From assembly GCF_018100925.1 (NCBI RefSeq), contig NZ_JAGJEH010000012.1, positions 62,001-126,000 on the forward strand: 64,000 bases of DNA, read 5' to 3'. Made by a program: the position numbers and the translations under genes. Shown piece by piece: positions 34,779-42,721 of this stretch. The stretch is from Pseudoalteromonas luteoviolacea (GTDB lineage: Bacteria > Pseudomonadota > Gammaproteobacteria > Enterobacterales > Alteromonadaceae). Positions within the stretch are counted from its first letter, which is position 1; every line of letters begins with the position of its first letter. A model generated the notes under the pieces. The model was not told the DNA's origin and ran no database searches. It saw nothing but the letters and a program-made list of their open reading frames with translations.

Positions 34779-35258
34779 ATGGCAGAAATATACATTAGCA
34801 TTGGCTCCAATGTTGATAGAGAACGACATTTTAAAAATGGGCTTGCAGCTCTGATAGATCATTTTCCCAACTACAAACACTCCAATGTTTATGAGAGTGA
34901 GCCAGTAGGTTTTAATGGCCGGAATTTCTATAATTCGGTATTTGCAGCAAACACCAAAATGGGTGTAGAACAAGTTTGCAAATTACTAAAGAAAATTGAG
35001 CGTGATAATGGTCGAACGCCTGGAGATAAGAAATTCAGCCCACGAACTTTGGATTTGGATCTGCTGCTGTATGATGACCTAATTTGTGAGCAACCCGCCC
35101 AGCTGCCACGGGATGAGATCTCTAAAAATGCATTTGTATTGTTGCCATTATCCGAAGTTGGTGGTCACGTCACACTGCCAACAACTGGTGAAAGCATATC
35201 TTCTCTATGGGAAAACTATCATAATCCGAACCAAAAACTATGGAAAGTGGAGCTGTAA
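34779..35258 (+). CDS. folK: 6-hydroxymethyl-7,8-dihydropterin pyrophosphokinase
   Basis: Next folate step: pyrophosphorylation of the pterin by ATP. From ATG 34779 it has 159 residues, equal to E. coli FolK. Motifs: ISIGSNVDRERHF, YESEPVGFNGRNFYN, and the metal/ATP block FSPRTLDLDLLLYDD. The preceding frame extension overlaps folB and is not used. Start is one base after the folB stop, so the two are coupled. Its 3' end nearly touches uppP (5-nt gap). Confidence 0.95.
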   Translation: MAEIYISIGSNVDRERHFKNGLAALIDHFPNYKHSNVYESEPVGFNGRNFYNSVFAANTKMGVEQVCKLLKKIERDNGRTPGDKKFSPRTLDLDLLLYDDLICEQPAQLPRDEISKNAFVLLPLSEVGGHVTLPTTGESISSLWENYHNPNQKLWKVEL

Positions 35259-35263
35259 CTGAT

Positions 35264-36067
35264 ATGAGCATTATTGAAATTATTGTTTTAGCGTTAATTC
35301 AGGGTCTAACTGAGTTTTTGCCAATATCAAGTTCTGCGCACTTGATATTACCATCGCAAGTATTTGGGTGGCAGGATCAAGGTCTTGCTTTTGATGTGGC
35401 CGTTCATGTCGGCACGTTATTCGCGGTCATTATTTACTTCCGAAAAGAAGTTGCAGAGATCCTGGCCGCTTGGTTTAAATCATTTGGCAGTCAGGGGACA
35501 ACAGATGACAGTAAGCTAGGGTGGTTTATTTTGCTCGCGACGTTACCTTCACTGATCATTGGCTATTTTGCGAAAGATTTTGTGGAAGAGTACTCGAGAA
35601 ATGCTTGGATCATTGCGGGCACGACTATCGGTTTTGGTTTGTTACTTTGGTACGCAGATAAAACGGCTAAGCAAATAAAAACGATTTATCAAATAAACTG
35701 GTTTATGGCGTTATGTATTGGTCTCTCTCAGGTCATTGCAATGTTGCTTCCTGGAACGTCGCGCTCTGGAATAACAATGACGATTGGATTAATGATGGGC
35801 CTTAACAAACAAAGTGCGGCACGTTTTTCTTTCTTAATGTCAATCCCGGTTATTGCCGCTGCAGGCAGTTATTTGACCTATAAGCTAATCTCAGAGGGAG
35901 ATGAGTTTAATGTTTCAGACATTGTTACTGGAGCGGTTCTGTCATTTTTCGCTGCCTATGCATGTATTCACTTTTTCTTAAAGGTCATCGAGAAAATGGG
36001 TATGTTGCCGTTCGTTATCTATCGATTGGCGCTTGGTGCTTTCTTAGTGATTTATTTATCAATGTAA
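35264..36067 (+). CDS. uppP: Undecaprenyl-diphosphate phosphatase
   Basis: Recycles the C55 lipid carrier for peptidoglycan and LPS; also called BacA (bacitracin resistance). The 267-residue polytopic protein (E. coli 273) has both signatures: the glutamate-rich GLTEFLPISSSAHL near the N-terminus and PGTSRSGITMTIGLMMG. ATG 35264 has GGAG 11 nt upstream. An upstream in-frame ATG overlaps folK and is less likely. It ends at a clear terminator. Confidence 0.96.
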   Translation: MSIIEIIVLALIQGLTEFLPISSSAHLILPSQVFGWQDQGLAFDVAVHVGTLFAVIIYFRKEVAEILAAWFKSFGSQGTTDDSKLGWFILLATLPSLIIGYFAKDFVEEYSRNAWIIAGTTIGFGLLLWYADKTAKQIKTIYQINWFMALCIGLSQVIAMLLPGTSRSGITMTIGLMMGLNKQSAARFSFLMSIPVIAAAGSYLTYKLISEGDEFNVSDIVTGAVLSFFAAYACIHFFLKVIEKMGMLPFVIYRLALGAFLVIYLSM

Positions 36068-36068
36068 A

Positions 36069-36099
36069 AGATAGAGCGGGAGATCCCCGCTCTTTTTTA
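36069..36099 (+). terminator. Rho-independent terminator of uppP
   Basis: AGAGCGGG / CCCGCTCT stem with a short loop followed by TTTTTT, directly after the uppP stop. Confidence 0.9.
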
Positions 36100-36100
36100 C

Positions 36101-36643
36101 TCAAGTAATGAGAGATTTTTCATAGACGACAACTTCCGCGTTCCCTAGTGGGTCGCTATGAACGGTAGTTGTCACGTATTCTAAGCCTATTTTTTTCATA
36201 ATGTTTATCGAACCGCTATTGTCTTCAAGTGCAATCGCCGTCAACTTGTTTGCGCAGTGGTGCTCAGTTAGCGCGCCAGCGATCTGCATTGCGGCTTCTG
36301 TAGCGTAGCCCCGTCCCCAACTCGATTGCATAAACCGCCAACCTATTTCTAAGTTAGAGTCATCTCTTTGCTCAGTAAAAAAGTCCATTGGTCGTACCAA
36401 AATCCAACCGATAAATTCATTGTTATCTGTTAAGAAGCAGCCCCATAACCCCCAGCCTTTTTCTGCATTGGTGAACTGATTGAGTCGGGGTATGAAGATC
36501 GTGTCTATATCTTCTTGTGAAGTGACTTTGCCACCGTTGATGAACTGCATCACTTTTGGGTCTTGGTCTAATTTAAAGAGTAGGTGACTATCGGCAGGGG
36601 TGAGGAGCCGATATTTGAGTCTGTTTGATTGATTAACCTTCAT
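36101..36643 (-). CDS. GNAT-family N-acetyltransferase
   Basis: A 180-residue acetyltransferase of the RimJ/RimL-like group. The acetyl-CoA loop is SSWGRGYATEAAMQ (a QxxGxG/A-type motif), followed by a helix and ALEDNSGSINIMKKIGLEY, the usual GNAT C-terminal block. The substrate cannot be told: small molecule or protein N-terminus. It sits convergent with uppP and divergent from tapT. Confidence 0.88.
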   Translation of the reverse strand: MKVNQSNRLKYRLLTPADSHLLFKLDQDPKVMQFINGGKVTSQEDIDTIFIPRLNQFTNAEKGWGLWGCFLTDNNEFIGWILVRPMDFFTEQRDDSNLEIGWRFMQSSWGRGYATEAAMQIAGALTEHHCANKLTAIALEDNSGSINIMKKIGLEYVTTTVHSDPLGNAEVVVYEKSLIT

Positions 36644-36711
36644 AATAATAGCTTTATCCTTTTATTGTCAGACTTGGTACAATGGCCTGTCGTTTTATTT
36701 GGGAGATTATT

Positions 36712-37386
36712 TTGGGCAATTCTGTATTGGCACTGCGCACGCAGCAAATTTCTGAGTCGAAAAGAGAGTTTAAAGCTCGCGGCTCTAAACTAGCTCGCTG
36801 TGAGACATGTTTGTTAGCTGAACCTCTATGTATTTGTGCTGGGGTGAAGCAAGCTCAGTGCGCCAGTGCTGTATGTTTATTAATGTATCACAACGAGAGC
36901 TTTAAGCCATCAAATACAGGGCGTTTGATCGCAGATATTGTGCCTGATAATCATGCTTTTAGGTGGGACAGAACCGAGCCAGACAGCGCTTTAATTGCTC
37001 TATTAGAAAACCCACAATATCAACCTATCATTGTTTTTCCCAAAGACAATGTCGAGCCTCAACGCGTGATTAAAAAAGTGCACCGCGAAGCGACAAAAAA
37101 GCCACTGTATATTTTTCTAGATGGTACTTGGCGCGAAGCAAAAAAAATGTTCAGAAAAAGCCCTTATCTCGATAAGTTTCCGGTGTTGTCAATATCACCA
37201 CAGAGCATGTCAAATTATAAGTTACGAGTTGCTCCCCACGAACATCAGCTGGGCACAGCAGAGGTGGCATGTATTGTTTTGGCCGAAAATGGTGAATCTG
37301 AAGCTGCTGAGAATCTCACTGAGCACTTTATAGATTTTAGAGATGCGTATTTAAGAGGAAAGCGTAGTAAGTTCATTGAAGCATAA
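36712..37386 (+). CDS. tapT: tRNA-uridine aminocarboxypropyltransferase (DTW domain)
   Basis: Makes acp3U at tRNA position 47 using S-adenosylmethionine; E. coli TapT was YfiP. About 224 residues from TTG 36712, which has an ideal GGGAG site 7 nt upstream. The alternative ATG 36682 adds ten residues and has no ribosome site. Features: cysteine cluster CETCLLAEPLCIC at the N-terminus, KPSNTGRLIADIVPD, the DTW-type motif LDGTWREAKKMFRKSPYL, and GTAEVACIVL. The first gene beyond its 3' end is the CsrB-like RNA on the other strand. Confidence 0.92.
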   Translation: MGNSVLALRTQQISESKREFKARGSKLARCETCLLAEPLCICAGVKQAQCASAVCLLMYHNESFKPSNTGRLIADIVPDNHAFRWDRTEPDSALIALLENPQYQPIIVFPKDNVEPQRVIKKVHREATKKPLYIFLDGTWREAKKMFRKSPYLDKFPVLSISPQSMSNYKLRVAPHEHQLGTAEVACIVLAENGESEAAENLTEHFIDFRDAYLRGKRSKFIEA

Positions 37387-37397
37387 AGCAAACACGA

Positions 37398-37803
37398 AGA
37401 TAGCGCGACTCTTTCGAGCCGCGCTTGACGGAATCTTCTAAACAGCATCCTGCTATGTTGAGTAACTCAACTCCCTAATTCATTTCCATACAATTCGCTT
37501 GGTGTTTTGGTTCTGCGAATTATTGCGCATCCTGCACATATCCACTTGGGCTTTCCTAACCCCATCCTAAGTTGCATCAATACATCCAATGTTTGATATT
37601 ACCCTGCAATCATTCCTTATGGGCCACTCCATTACCCTATCCAACTCCATTAAGTCCTGACATCCTGATTTTGTGAACATCCCTACTTAAATATTTGCGT
37701 CCTGCAAATACATCATAATCCTAGTTCCATGCTCCAGAAAGGGATCCAATCCATGTGGTGCTTACCACATCCTTTTTCCTTGCGACGTCTCTCCCTTAAA
37801 GAC
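37398..37803 (-). ncRNA. csrB: Candidate CsrB-type CsrA-sequestering small RNA
   Basis: Read on the minus strand, about 350 nt contain roughly 24 GGA triplets (11 AGGA, 10 TGGA, 3 GGGA), including five copies of AGGATG. Several sit in hairpin loops: ATTTGC-AGGAC-GCAAAT (37693-37709), a GC-capped AGGAT loop at about 37525-37539, and AGC-AGGAT-GCT near 37445. The region has no long protein frame and no coding-like composition. A 10-bp stem with GAAA tetraloop closes the 3' end at 37402-37425. Size (about 400 nt) is like E. coli CsrB (369 nt). CsrB/RsmZ RNAs bind many CsrA dimers through such GGA motifs and relieve CsrA repression. Exact ends are estimates. Confidence 0.85.
37402..37425 (-). terminator. 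Terminator of the CsrB-like RNA
   Basis: AGCGCGGCTC-GAAA-GAGTCGCGCT on the minus strand: 10 bp, one G-U, stable GAAA tetraloop, then a moderately U-rich tail. It may also act for tapT on the plus strand. Confidence 0.65.
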
Positions 37804-37809
37804 AGTTAC

Positions 37810-37815
37810 AGTATA
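37810..37815 (-). promoter_or_regulatory. -10 box of the CsrB-like RNA
   Basis: TATACT on the minus strand, preceded by TGCA. TGTTTT 16 bp upstream is a weak -35, as expected for an activator-dependent promoter. It predicts transcription starting near 37803. Confidence 0.6.
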
Positions 37816-37871
37816 TGCAGCTTTGTGCTTTAAAACATTGCCTTGAAGATTATGAAAAAAGGTCTATGTTC

Positions 37872-37898
37872 TATTTAATAATTAAAAATTATTAAATA
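37872..37898. repeat. Perfect A/T-only inverted repeat upstream of the CsrB-like RNA
   Basis: TATTTAATAATT and AATTATTAAATA, 12-bp arms around a 3-nt AAA centre. It lies about 70-95 bp upstream of the RNA's predicted start, between promoter and GacA-like box. Probably a protein-binding site. Confidence 0.6.
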
Positions 37899-37961
37899 AC
37901 AATAGGTTCCTAATTTGAGGGCAGCTAAATCTAGTGTAGATTACTCGATTTCTACATACAG

Positions 37962-37979
37962 AGTGAGACATGTCTTACA
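37962..37979. promoter_or_regulatory. GacA/UvrY-like upstream activating box
   Basis: AGTGAG-N6-CTTACA matches the known GacA box (TGTAAG-N6-CTTACA) perfectly in one half and at four of six positions in the other. It lies about 160-177 bp upstream of the predicted start of the CsrB-like RNA, where UvrY/GacA sites are found for csrB and rsmZ. Confidence 0.6.
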
Positions 37980-38043
37980 TATAAATTGTCTTTATACGGC
38001 AATAATAATTTGAGTCACTCACCTCAGTGGGATGTAATTTATG

Positions 38044-38084
38044 TATAATCGCGTTAGAATCAGTTGATAATAATAATTGTTTGG
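38044..38084 (+). promoter_or_regulatory. fbpA promoter with Fur-box
   Basis: A perfect TATAAT at 38044-38049 is followed by GATAATAATAATTGTTT at 38066-38082, which agrees with the 19-bp Fur box at about 13 positions. It stands 15 nt before the fbpA start codon, so Fur-Fe2+ would block the transcription start. No clear -35 is seen. Confidence 0.7.
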
Positions 38085-38097
38085 ATTTGGAGCCTTC

Positions 38098-39102
38098 ATG
38101 AAACGAGCTATCGCCACAATATTGACCGCTGTGACTTGTATGCCAGCCTTCGCTGCGGATGAAGTAAATATCTACTCATTTCGCCAACCATTTTTAATTC
38201 AGCCTATCCTTGATGATTTCACTAAGCAAACAGGGATTAAAACGAATGTTGTTTTTGCAAAAAAAGGTTTAATTGAGCGTGTGAAGCGTGAAGGGAAACA
38301 CTCTCGCGCGGATTTGGTTTTGACTTCTAACTTTAGCGCAATGATCCAATTAGAAGACTTAGGTCTAACTCAAAAAATTGCCAGTAAAAAAGTAGAAGGC
38401 AATATTCCAGCTTCATTTAGAGATCCTGAAGGTCAGTGGGTCGCATTAACTAAGCGAGTGCGTAATGTTTACTCTTCTAAGTCACGTTTAGGCAAATTGG
38501 AATCTCTTAGCTACGAAGAGTTGGCAGATCCTAAATTTAAAGGAAAAATTTGTACTCGCTCTGGTAAGCACCCTTATAACTTAGGTCTTGTAGCCTCGAT
38601 GATAGCTCATCACGGTGAAACTGAAACAAAAGAGTGGTTGGTGGGTGTTAAAAATAACTTGGCACGCAAGCCCCAAGGTAATGACCGTGCACAAGTCAAA
38701 GCAGTGAAGGAAGGACTGTGTGATGTTGCCCTAGGTAACAGCTACTACTTTGGCAAAATGATGACAGATGACAAACAAAAATCTTGGGCTGACTCTGTTT
38801 ACATCAACTTTCCTAACCAAAAAAATCGCGGTTCTCACTTAAATGTGTCGGGTGTGGTCTTAACCAAGTATGCAAAAAATAAAGAAAATGCCTTGAAACT
38901 CATAGAGTTTATGACGGACAATAAGGCTCAAAACATGTATGCATCGACGAATATGGAATATCCGGTTAAGCCGGGCGTCGAATTATCTAAAATGGTAGCT
39001 TCTTGGGGAGCGTTTAAGGAAGACAGCTTGCCACTTGCTGAAATTAGTAAATACCGTCCATTAGCGCTTAAGCTAATCGATGAGGTAAAATTTGACCTTT
39101 AA
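38098..39102 (+). CDS. fbpA: Ferric-iron ABC transporter, periplasmic binding protein
   Basis: Captures Fe3+ in the periplasm for FbpBC. From ATG 38098 (GGAG site) it is 334 residues, with a Sec signal (cleavage after AFA, residue about 19) and mature start DEVNIYSFRQPFL. It is the type II periplasmic-binding fold of the FutA/FbpA/AfuA group. The tandem tyrosines of GNSYYFGKM are the family's iron ligands. It is first in a four-gene operon behind a Fur-box promoter. Its stop overlaps the fbpB start. Confidence 0.94.
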   Translation: MKRAIATILTAVTCMPAFAADEVNIYSFRQPFLIQPILDDFTKQTGIKTNVVFAKKGLIERVKREGKHSRADLVLTSNFSAMIQLEDLGLTQKIASKKVEGNIPASFRDPEGQWVALTKRVRNVYSSKSRLGKLESLSYEELADPKFKGKICTRSGKHPYNLGLVASMIAHHGETETKEWLVGVKNNLARKPQGNDRAQVKAVKEGLCDVALGNSYYFGKMMTDDKQKSWADSVYINFPNQKNRGSHLNVSGVVLTKYAKNKENALKLIEFMTDNKAQNMYASTNMEYPVKPGVELSKMVASWGAFKEDSLPLAEISKYRPLALKLIDEVKFDL

Positions 39103-40733
39103 TGCAGCTAAAAAATAAACTGTCGAATTGGCAGATAACAGCGTGGGTGATAGGTATTTGCCTGTCCACCCCGCTGGCGTTTCTCATTTTTGAATCATTG
39201 CAAGGAGAGTCGGAAGTATTCTCACACCTGTGGAATACAGTTCTGTGGGACTATATCAGCAACACTGTTTGGCTTATTGCCGGTGTGCTGCTGCTCAGTG
39301 CGCTGATCGCGCTGCCTCTTGGTTGGTTGACCGCTTATTGCCATTTTCCCGGCAAACGTATCTTCGAGTGGGCATTAATGCTGCCGCTTGCAATGCCGAC
39401 CTATATTATCGCTTATGTCTATACTGATATGCTCGATTATGCAGGCCCTGTACAAATCTTTCTAAGAGACTTGTTTGGATGGTCAAGCCCCGACGACTAT
39501 TGGTTTTTTGATATACGTACCTTACCCGGTGCGATTGTCATGATAGCTTTAGTTCTTTACCCTTATTTGTATTTGATTTTTAAAACAGCTTTGAGAGAGC
39601 AATCTTTTAAACTAGTGCAAGCGAGTCAATTAATGGGGTTATCCCCATTTCAAAGCTTTTTAAAAGTCAGCTTACCTTTGTCTCGAGGAGCCATAGTTGC
39701 CGCGCTCGCGTTGATAAGTATGGAGACCATGGCAGACTTCGCTACGGTACACTACTTTGCTGTGAGCACGTTAACAACCGCTGTATATGATACTTGGCTT
39801 GGTTATTATTCACTGACGGCTGCTGCGAAAATATCGGGCATTATGTTGCTGTTTTTGTTTGTAGCGTTGACCTTAGAAAAAATGAGCCGCAAAAGTAATG
39901 TGGTGCATGAACGTCAAAGCAGTGTGAACGATACGAGTTTATACGAACTCAGCGGCAAAAGTGGGTGGCTGGCTACCACGTTTTGTAGTTTAGTTTTAAT
40001 ATTGGCGTTTTTTATTCCTGTAGGCGTACTGTTCTCTTATGCCATAGACTATTTCGATCAAGCTTGGAATGACGCGTTTTTTAATTATGCATGGCAAAGC
40101 CTAAAAATTAGTTTTTATGTCAGTTGTATTGCTATTCTACTCAGTATTCTTGTGGTTTTTTATCAAAGAGTGGGTGACCAAAAATCAAAAGGTGTACCTG
40201 GGAAAGTTGCAAGTATGGGCTATGCCTTACCTGGCACTGTGTTGGCTATTGCCGTATTACTACCATTAACTTTGTTTGATGACTACCTAAACCAATGGTT
40301 TAGTGGTACGAGCTTTGAACCTGGTTTATTACTGAGCGGTACTATTTTTGCGATGGTATTTGCCTATGTGGTGCGTTTTTATGCGATTGCACATGGTGCT
40401 GTAGAGGCAAGTTTTGTTCGGATTAGTCCAAGCATCGATATGGCCAGTGCGTCGCTAGGTAAAAACAATTTACAAACACTTGGTCGTGTTCACATACCAT
40501 TGCTTAAGCGAGGCATTTTAACGGCTGGGTTATTGGTCTTCATTGAGTGTATGAAAGAACTACCAGCGGCCCTGCTACTCAGGCCATTTAATTTTGAAAC
40601 CTTAGCGACACATGTGTTTCAATTTGTCAGCGATGAGCAATTAGAACTCGCTTCTATTTCAGCGTTGTTTATTGTGCTGGTTGGATTAATCCCCCTTTAT
40701 TTAGTGAACCGCTCAATGGAGCAACAAACATAA
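39102..40733 (+). CDS. fbpB: Ferric-iron ABC transporter permease
   Basis: Inner-membrane channel of the Fe3+ importer. The 543-residue protein is a tandem duplication of the ABC-permease module, with about twelve membrane helices. Each half has an EAA-type coupling loop: QASQLMGLSPFQSFLKVSLPL in the first half (positions about 170-190) and MASASLGKNNLQTLGRVHIPL in the second. The start shares one base with the fbpA stop and the stop shares one base with the fbpC start (TAATG), so all three are coupled. Confidence 0.94.
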   Translation: MQLKNKLSNWQITAWVIGICLSTPLAFLIFESLQGESEVFSHLWNTVLWDYISNTVWLIAGVLLLSALIALPLGWLTAYCHFPGKRIFEWALMLPLAMPTYIIAYVYTDMLDYAGPVQIFLRDLFGWSSPDDYWFFDIRTLPGAIVMIALVLYPYLYLIFKTALREQSFKLVQASQLMGLSPFQSFLKVSLPLSRGAIVAALALISMETMADFATVHYFAVSTLTTAVYDTWLGYYSLTAAAKISGIMLLFLFVALTLEKMSRKSNVVHERQSSVNDTSLYELSGKSGWLATTFCSLVLILAFFIPVGVLFSYAIDYFDQAWNDAFFNYAWQSLKISFYVSCIAILLSILVVFYQRVGDQKSKGVPGKVASMGYALPGTVLAIAVLLPLTLFDDYLNQWFSGTSFEPGLLLSGTIFAMVFAYVVRFYAIAHGAVEASFVRISPSIDMASASLGKNNLQTLGRVHIPLLKRGILTAGLLVFIECMKELPAALLLRPFNFETLATHVFQFVSDEQLELASISALFIVLVGLIPLYLVNRSMEQQT

Positions 40734-41764
40734 TGCACAGTCTTTCAATTGAATCATTGCAATATAGCTATGACGGACACGCCGTTATTGATAACCTTGA
40801 CCTGCAAGTCAAAGAGAATGAAATTGTCTGTTTACTCGGTGCCAGTGGTTGCGGTAAAACCACCACTTTGAAGGCAATCGCGGGTTTGATCAGGCCGCAA
40901 AAAGGCGTGATCCGTATCGGTCAAAAGCAGGTTAATGGGGAAAGAGAGTTTGTCGCACCGCAGCATCGCAATGTAGGTATGATGTTTCAGGATTATGCGC
41001 TGTTCCCACACTTAACGGTTGCTCAAAACGTTGCGTTTGGTTTGAGTAAGTTAAGCCGAGCCGAAAAACAATCTCGTGTAGATGAGATGCTTGAGCTTGT
41101 TCACTTGGGAGAGTACGCAAAGCGATTTCCTCACGAACTCTCTGGTGGTCAACAGCAGCGTGTAGCGATAGCAAGAGCGTTGGCTTATAGGCCTAGCCTT
41201 TTACTGTTAGATGAGCCTTTTTCTAACATAGATGCGCAAGTCCGGTTTCAGTTGATAAGCGATATACGGAGCATTATCAAAGATCAAAAAGTATCAGCGA
41301 TTTTTGTCAGTCACTCCAAAGATGAAGCTTTTGCTTTTTCTGACCGCCTTGCGATTATGCACCAAGGTAAAATCGCGCAGTTAGGTTGTCCAACCGAGCT
41401 ATTTCAACAACCGAAAAATCAGACTGTGGCAGAGTTTTTAGGGCGAGGAATATACTTGGACGCGACACATTCTGGAAATGGTTCTTTCCAAACGCAATTC
41501 GGACTGGTCGACTCTTTAACACAACAACAAAATGACCAAAATAAAGGGAAAATCTTTGTTAGACCGAGTCATATTGAATTGTACAATACCGACAGTGGCG
41601 AGATAAAAGTAAATCAAGAGAGGTTTGTAGGTACAGAGTATTTATACGCCATCGAGCTTCAAGGTCAGCAGTTGGAAATTGCTAAACCAGCTGACAATCC
41701 TTTAGATTTGTCTAAACCTATCTCTTTAAAAATTAAGCCTCATGCGGTAAATTTCTTTTCTTAG
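40733..41764 (+). CDS. fbpC: Ferric-iron ABC transporter ATP-binding protein
   Basis: ATPase of the Fe3+ importer. 343 residues: Walker A GASGCGKTT (about 38-46), Q-loop MMFQDYALFPH, signature LSGGQQQR, Walker B LLLLDEPFSNID and H-loop VSHSKDEA. After about residue 240 a C-terminal regulatory OB-type extension follows (FVRPSHIELY), as in FbpC/CysA-type ATPases. It is 24 bp from the DyP-like gene, which looks like the last gene of the operon. Confidence 0.95.
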   Translation: MHSLSIESLQYSYDGHAVIDNLDLQVKENEIVCLLGASGCGKTTTLKAIAGLIRPQKGVIRIGQKQVNGEREFVAPQHRNVGMMFQDYALFPHLTVAQNVAFGLSKLSRAEKQSRVDEMLELVHLGEYAKRFPHELSGGQQQRVAIARALAYRPSLLLLDEPFSNIDAQVRFQLISDIRSIIKDQKVSAIFVSHSKDEAFAFSDRLAIMHQGKIAQLGCPTELFQQPKNQTVAEFLGRGIYLDATHSGNGSFQTQFGLVDSLTQQQNDQNKGKIFVRPSHIELYNTDSGEIKVNQERFVGTEYLYAIELQGQQLEIAKPADNPLDLSKPISLKIKPHAVNFFS

Positions 41765-41788
41765 AACGAATAACGATAGGGAAAAGGT

Positions 41789-42718
41789 ATGGCCCAGCCG
41801 CAATCGGGGATCTGTGCAGAAGCAAACTTGCATGGCTTACACTTATTCTTCAATGTACTTGAAGGGCAAGATGAAGCTGTGCGAGAGGCGCTTGCTCAGG
41901 CAGGGCGACTCCAAGATGAGTTGAGCGACAGGTTTTCAGAGTCTATGCTTAGCAGTTTTGTTGCGATTGGCGCTCAGTATTGGCCGCATATATATCCTGA
42001 GTTTATTCCGCCTGAGTTAAAGAGTTTTCCACATATTAAGTCCGCAGATCACCTAATTCATAGTCAGCCATTTGATCTGCTTTATGTGATCCGTTCTGAT
42101 AGAGAAGATGTAAATCATTTATTTGCTCAAAGTGTATTACACATGCTTTCAGGTAGTGTAGAGCTTGTTGCGCATGTCCGAGGCTTCCGCTTTTTAGATG
42201 GCCGTAACTTCAATGGTTTTATTTACGCCAGTGAGTCGCCTCATGGCCGCTTCAAACGCAAAGTGGCTTTAGTTGATAACCCTAATGGCTTAGATCATCA
42301 AGGTAGTTATATCCATATTCAAAGAGTTAAGTTCGATTTGGCTCGATGGCAGCAACTAGCGATTACTGAGCAAGAAGCATTGATGGGGCGTACGCGTCTA
42401 GACAATAATTTAATTGAACCTCGAGTTGCATTTAGTCACGCAAGTCGCGCTGAGCTTAAAGATGCACAAGGTCTCGTACTGTTGCTTGATCAAAGTATGC
42501 CATTTGGTGATGTGTTTGAGCAGGGAAGTATCAATCTAAGTTGTGCAGCTCACGGCAACGCATTTGAAACAGTATTGATGAGTCGATTTGGCTTATTGTC
42601 GGGGCATGATTGTTACGATCCACTGTTGGATTACTCGGAAGCGGATATGGGGGCGTCTTTCTTTGCACCATCTTTGCAGTTTTTAACTGAGATGGCGCAA
42701 ATCATGAGTGGAGACTAG
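41789..42718 (+). CDS. DyP-type peroxidase-fold protein with degenerate active site
   Basis: A 309-residue cytosolic protein (no signal or twin-arginine motif) aligning end to end with E. coli YfeX (299 aa). The proximal haem-ligand histidine is kept: His217 in AFSHASRAEL. The hallmark GxxDG is replaced by GFIYA (143-147), so the catalytic aspartate is Tyr146. The distal arginine position, just before QSxPxG, holds Asp234. Haem binding is plausible, but ordinary peroxidase activity is doubtful. It is the last gene of the Fur-controlled iron operon, which suggests a role in iron or haem handling. It is convergent with argR (3-bp gap). Confidence 0.85.
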   Translation: MAQPQSGICAEANLHGLHLFFNVLEGQDEAVREALAQAGRLQDELSDRFSESMLSSFVAIGAQYWPHIYPEFIPPELKSFPHIKSADHLIHSQPFDLLYVIRSDREDVNHLFAQSVLHMLSGSVELVAHVRGFRFLDGRNFNGFIYASESPHGRFKRKVALVDNPNGLDHQGSYIHIQRVKFDLARWQQLAITEQEALMGRTRLDNNLIEPRVAFSHASRAELKDAQGLVLLLDQSMPFGDVFEQGSINLSCAAHGNAFETVLMSRFGLLSGHDCYDPLLDYSEADMGASFFAPSLQFLTEMAQIMSGD

Positions 42719-42721
42719 GTT

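Noticed and set aside
37440..37800. Recurrent ATCC/ATCCT units that might suggest a CRISPR or tandem repeat array
   Set aside because: Units are only 5-6 nt, irregularly spaced, with no constant repeat-spacer pattern; a GGA-rich regulatory RNA explains them better.
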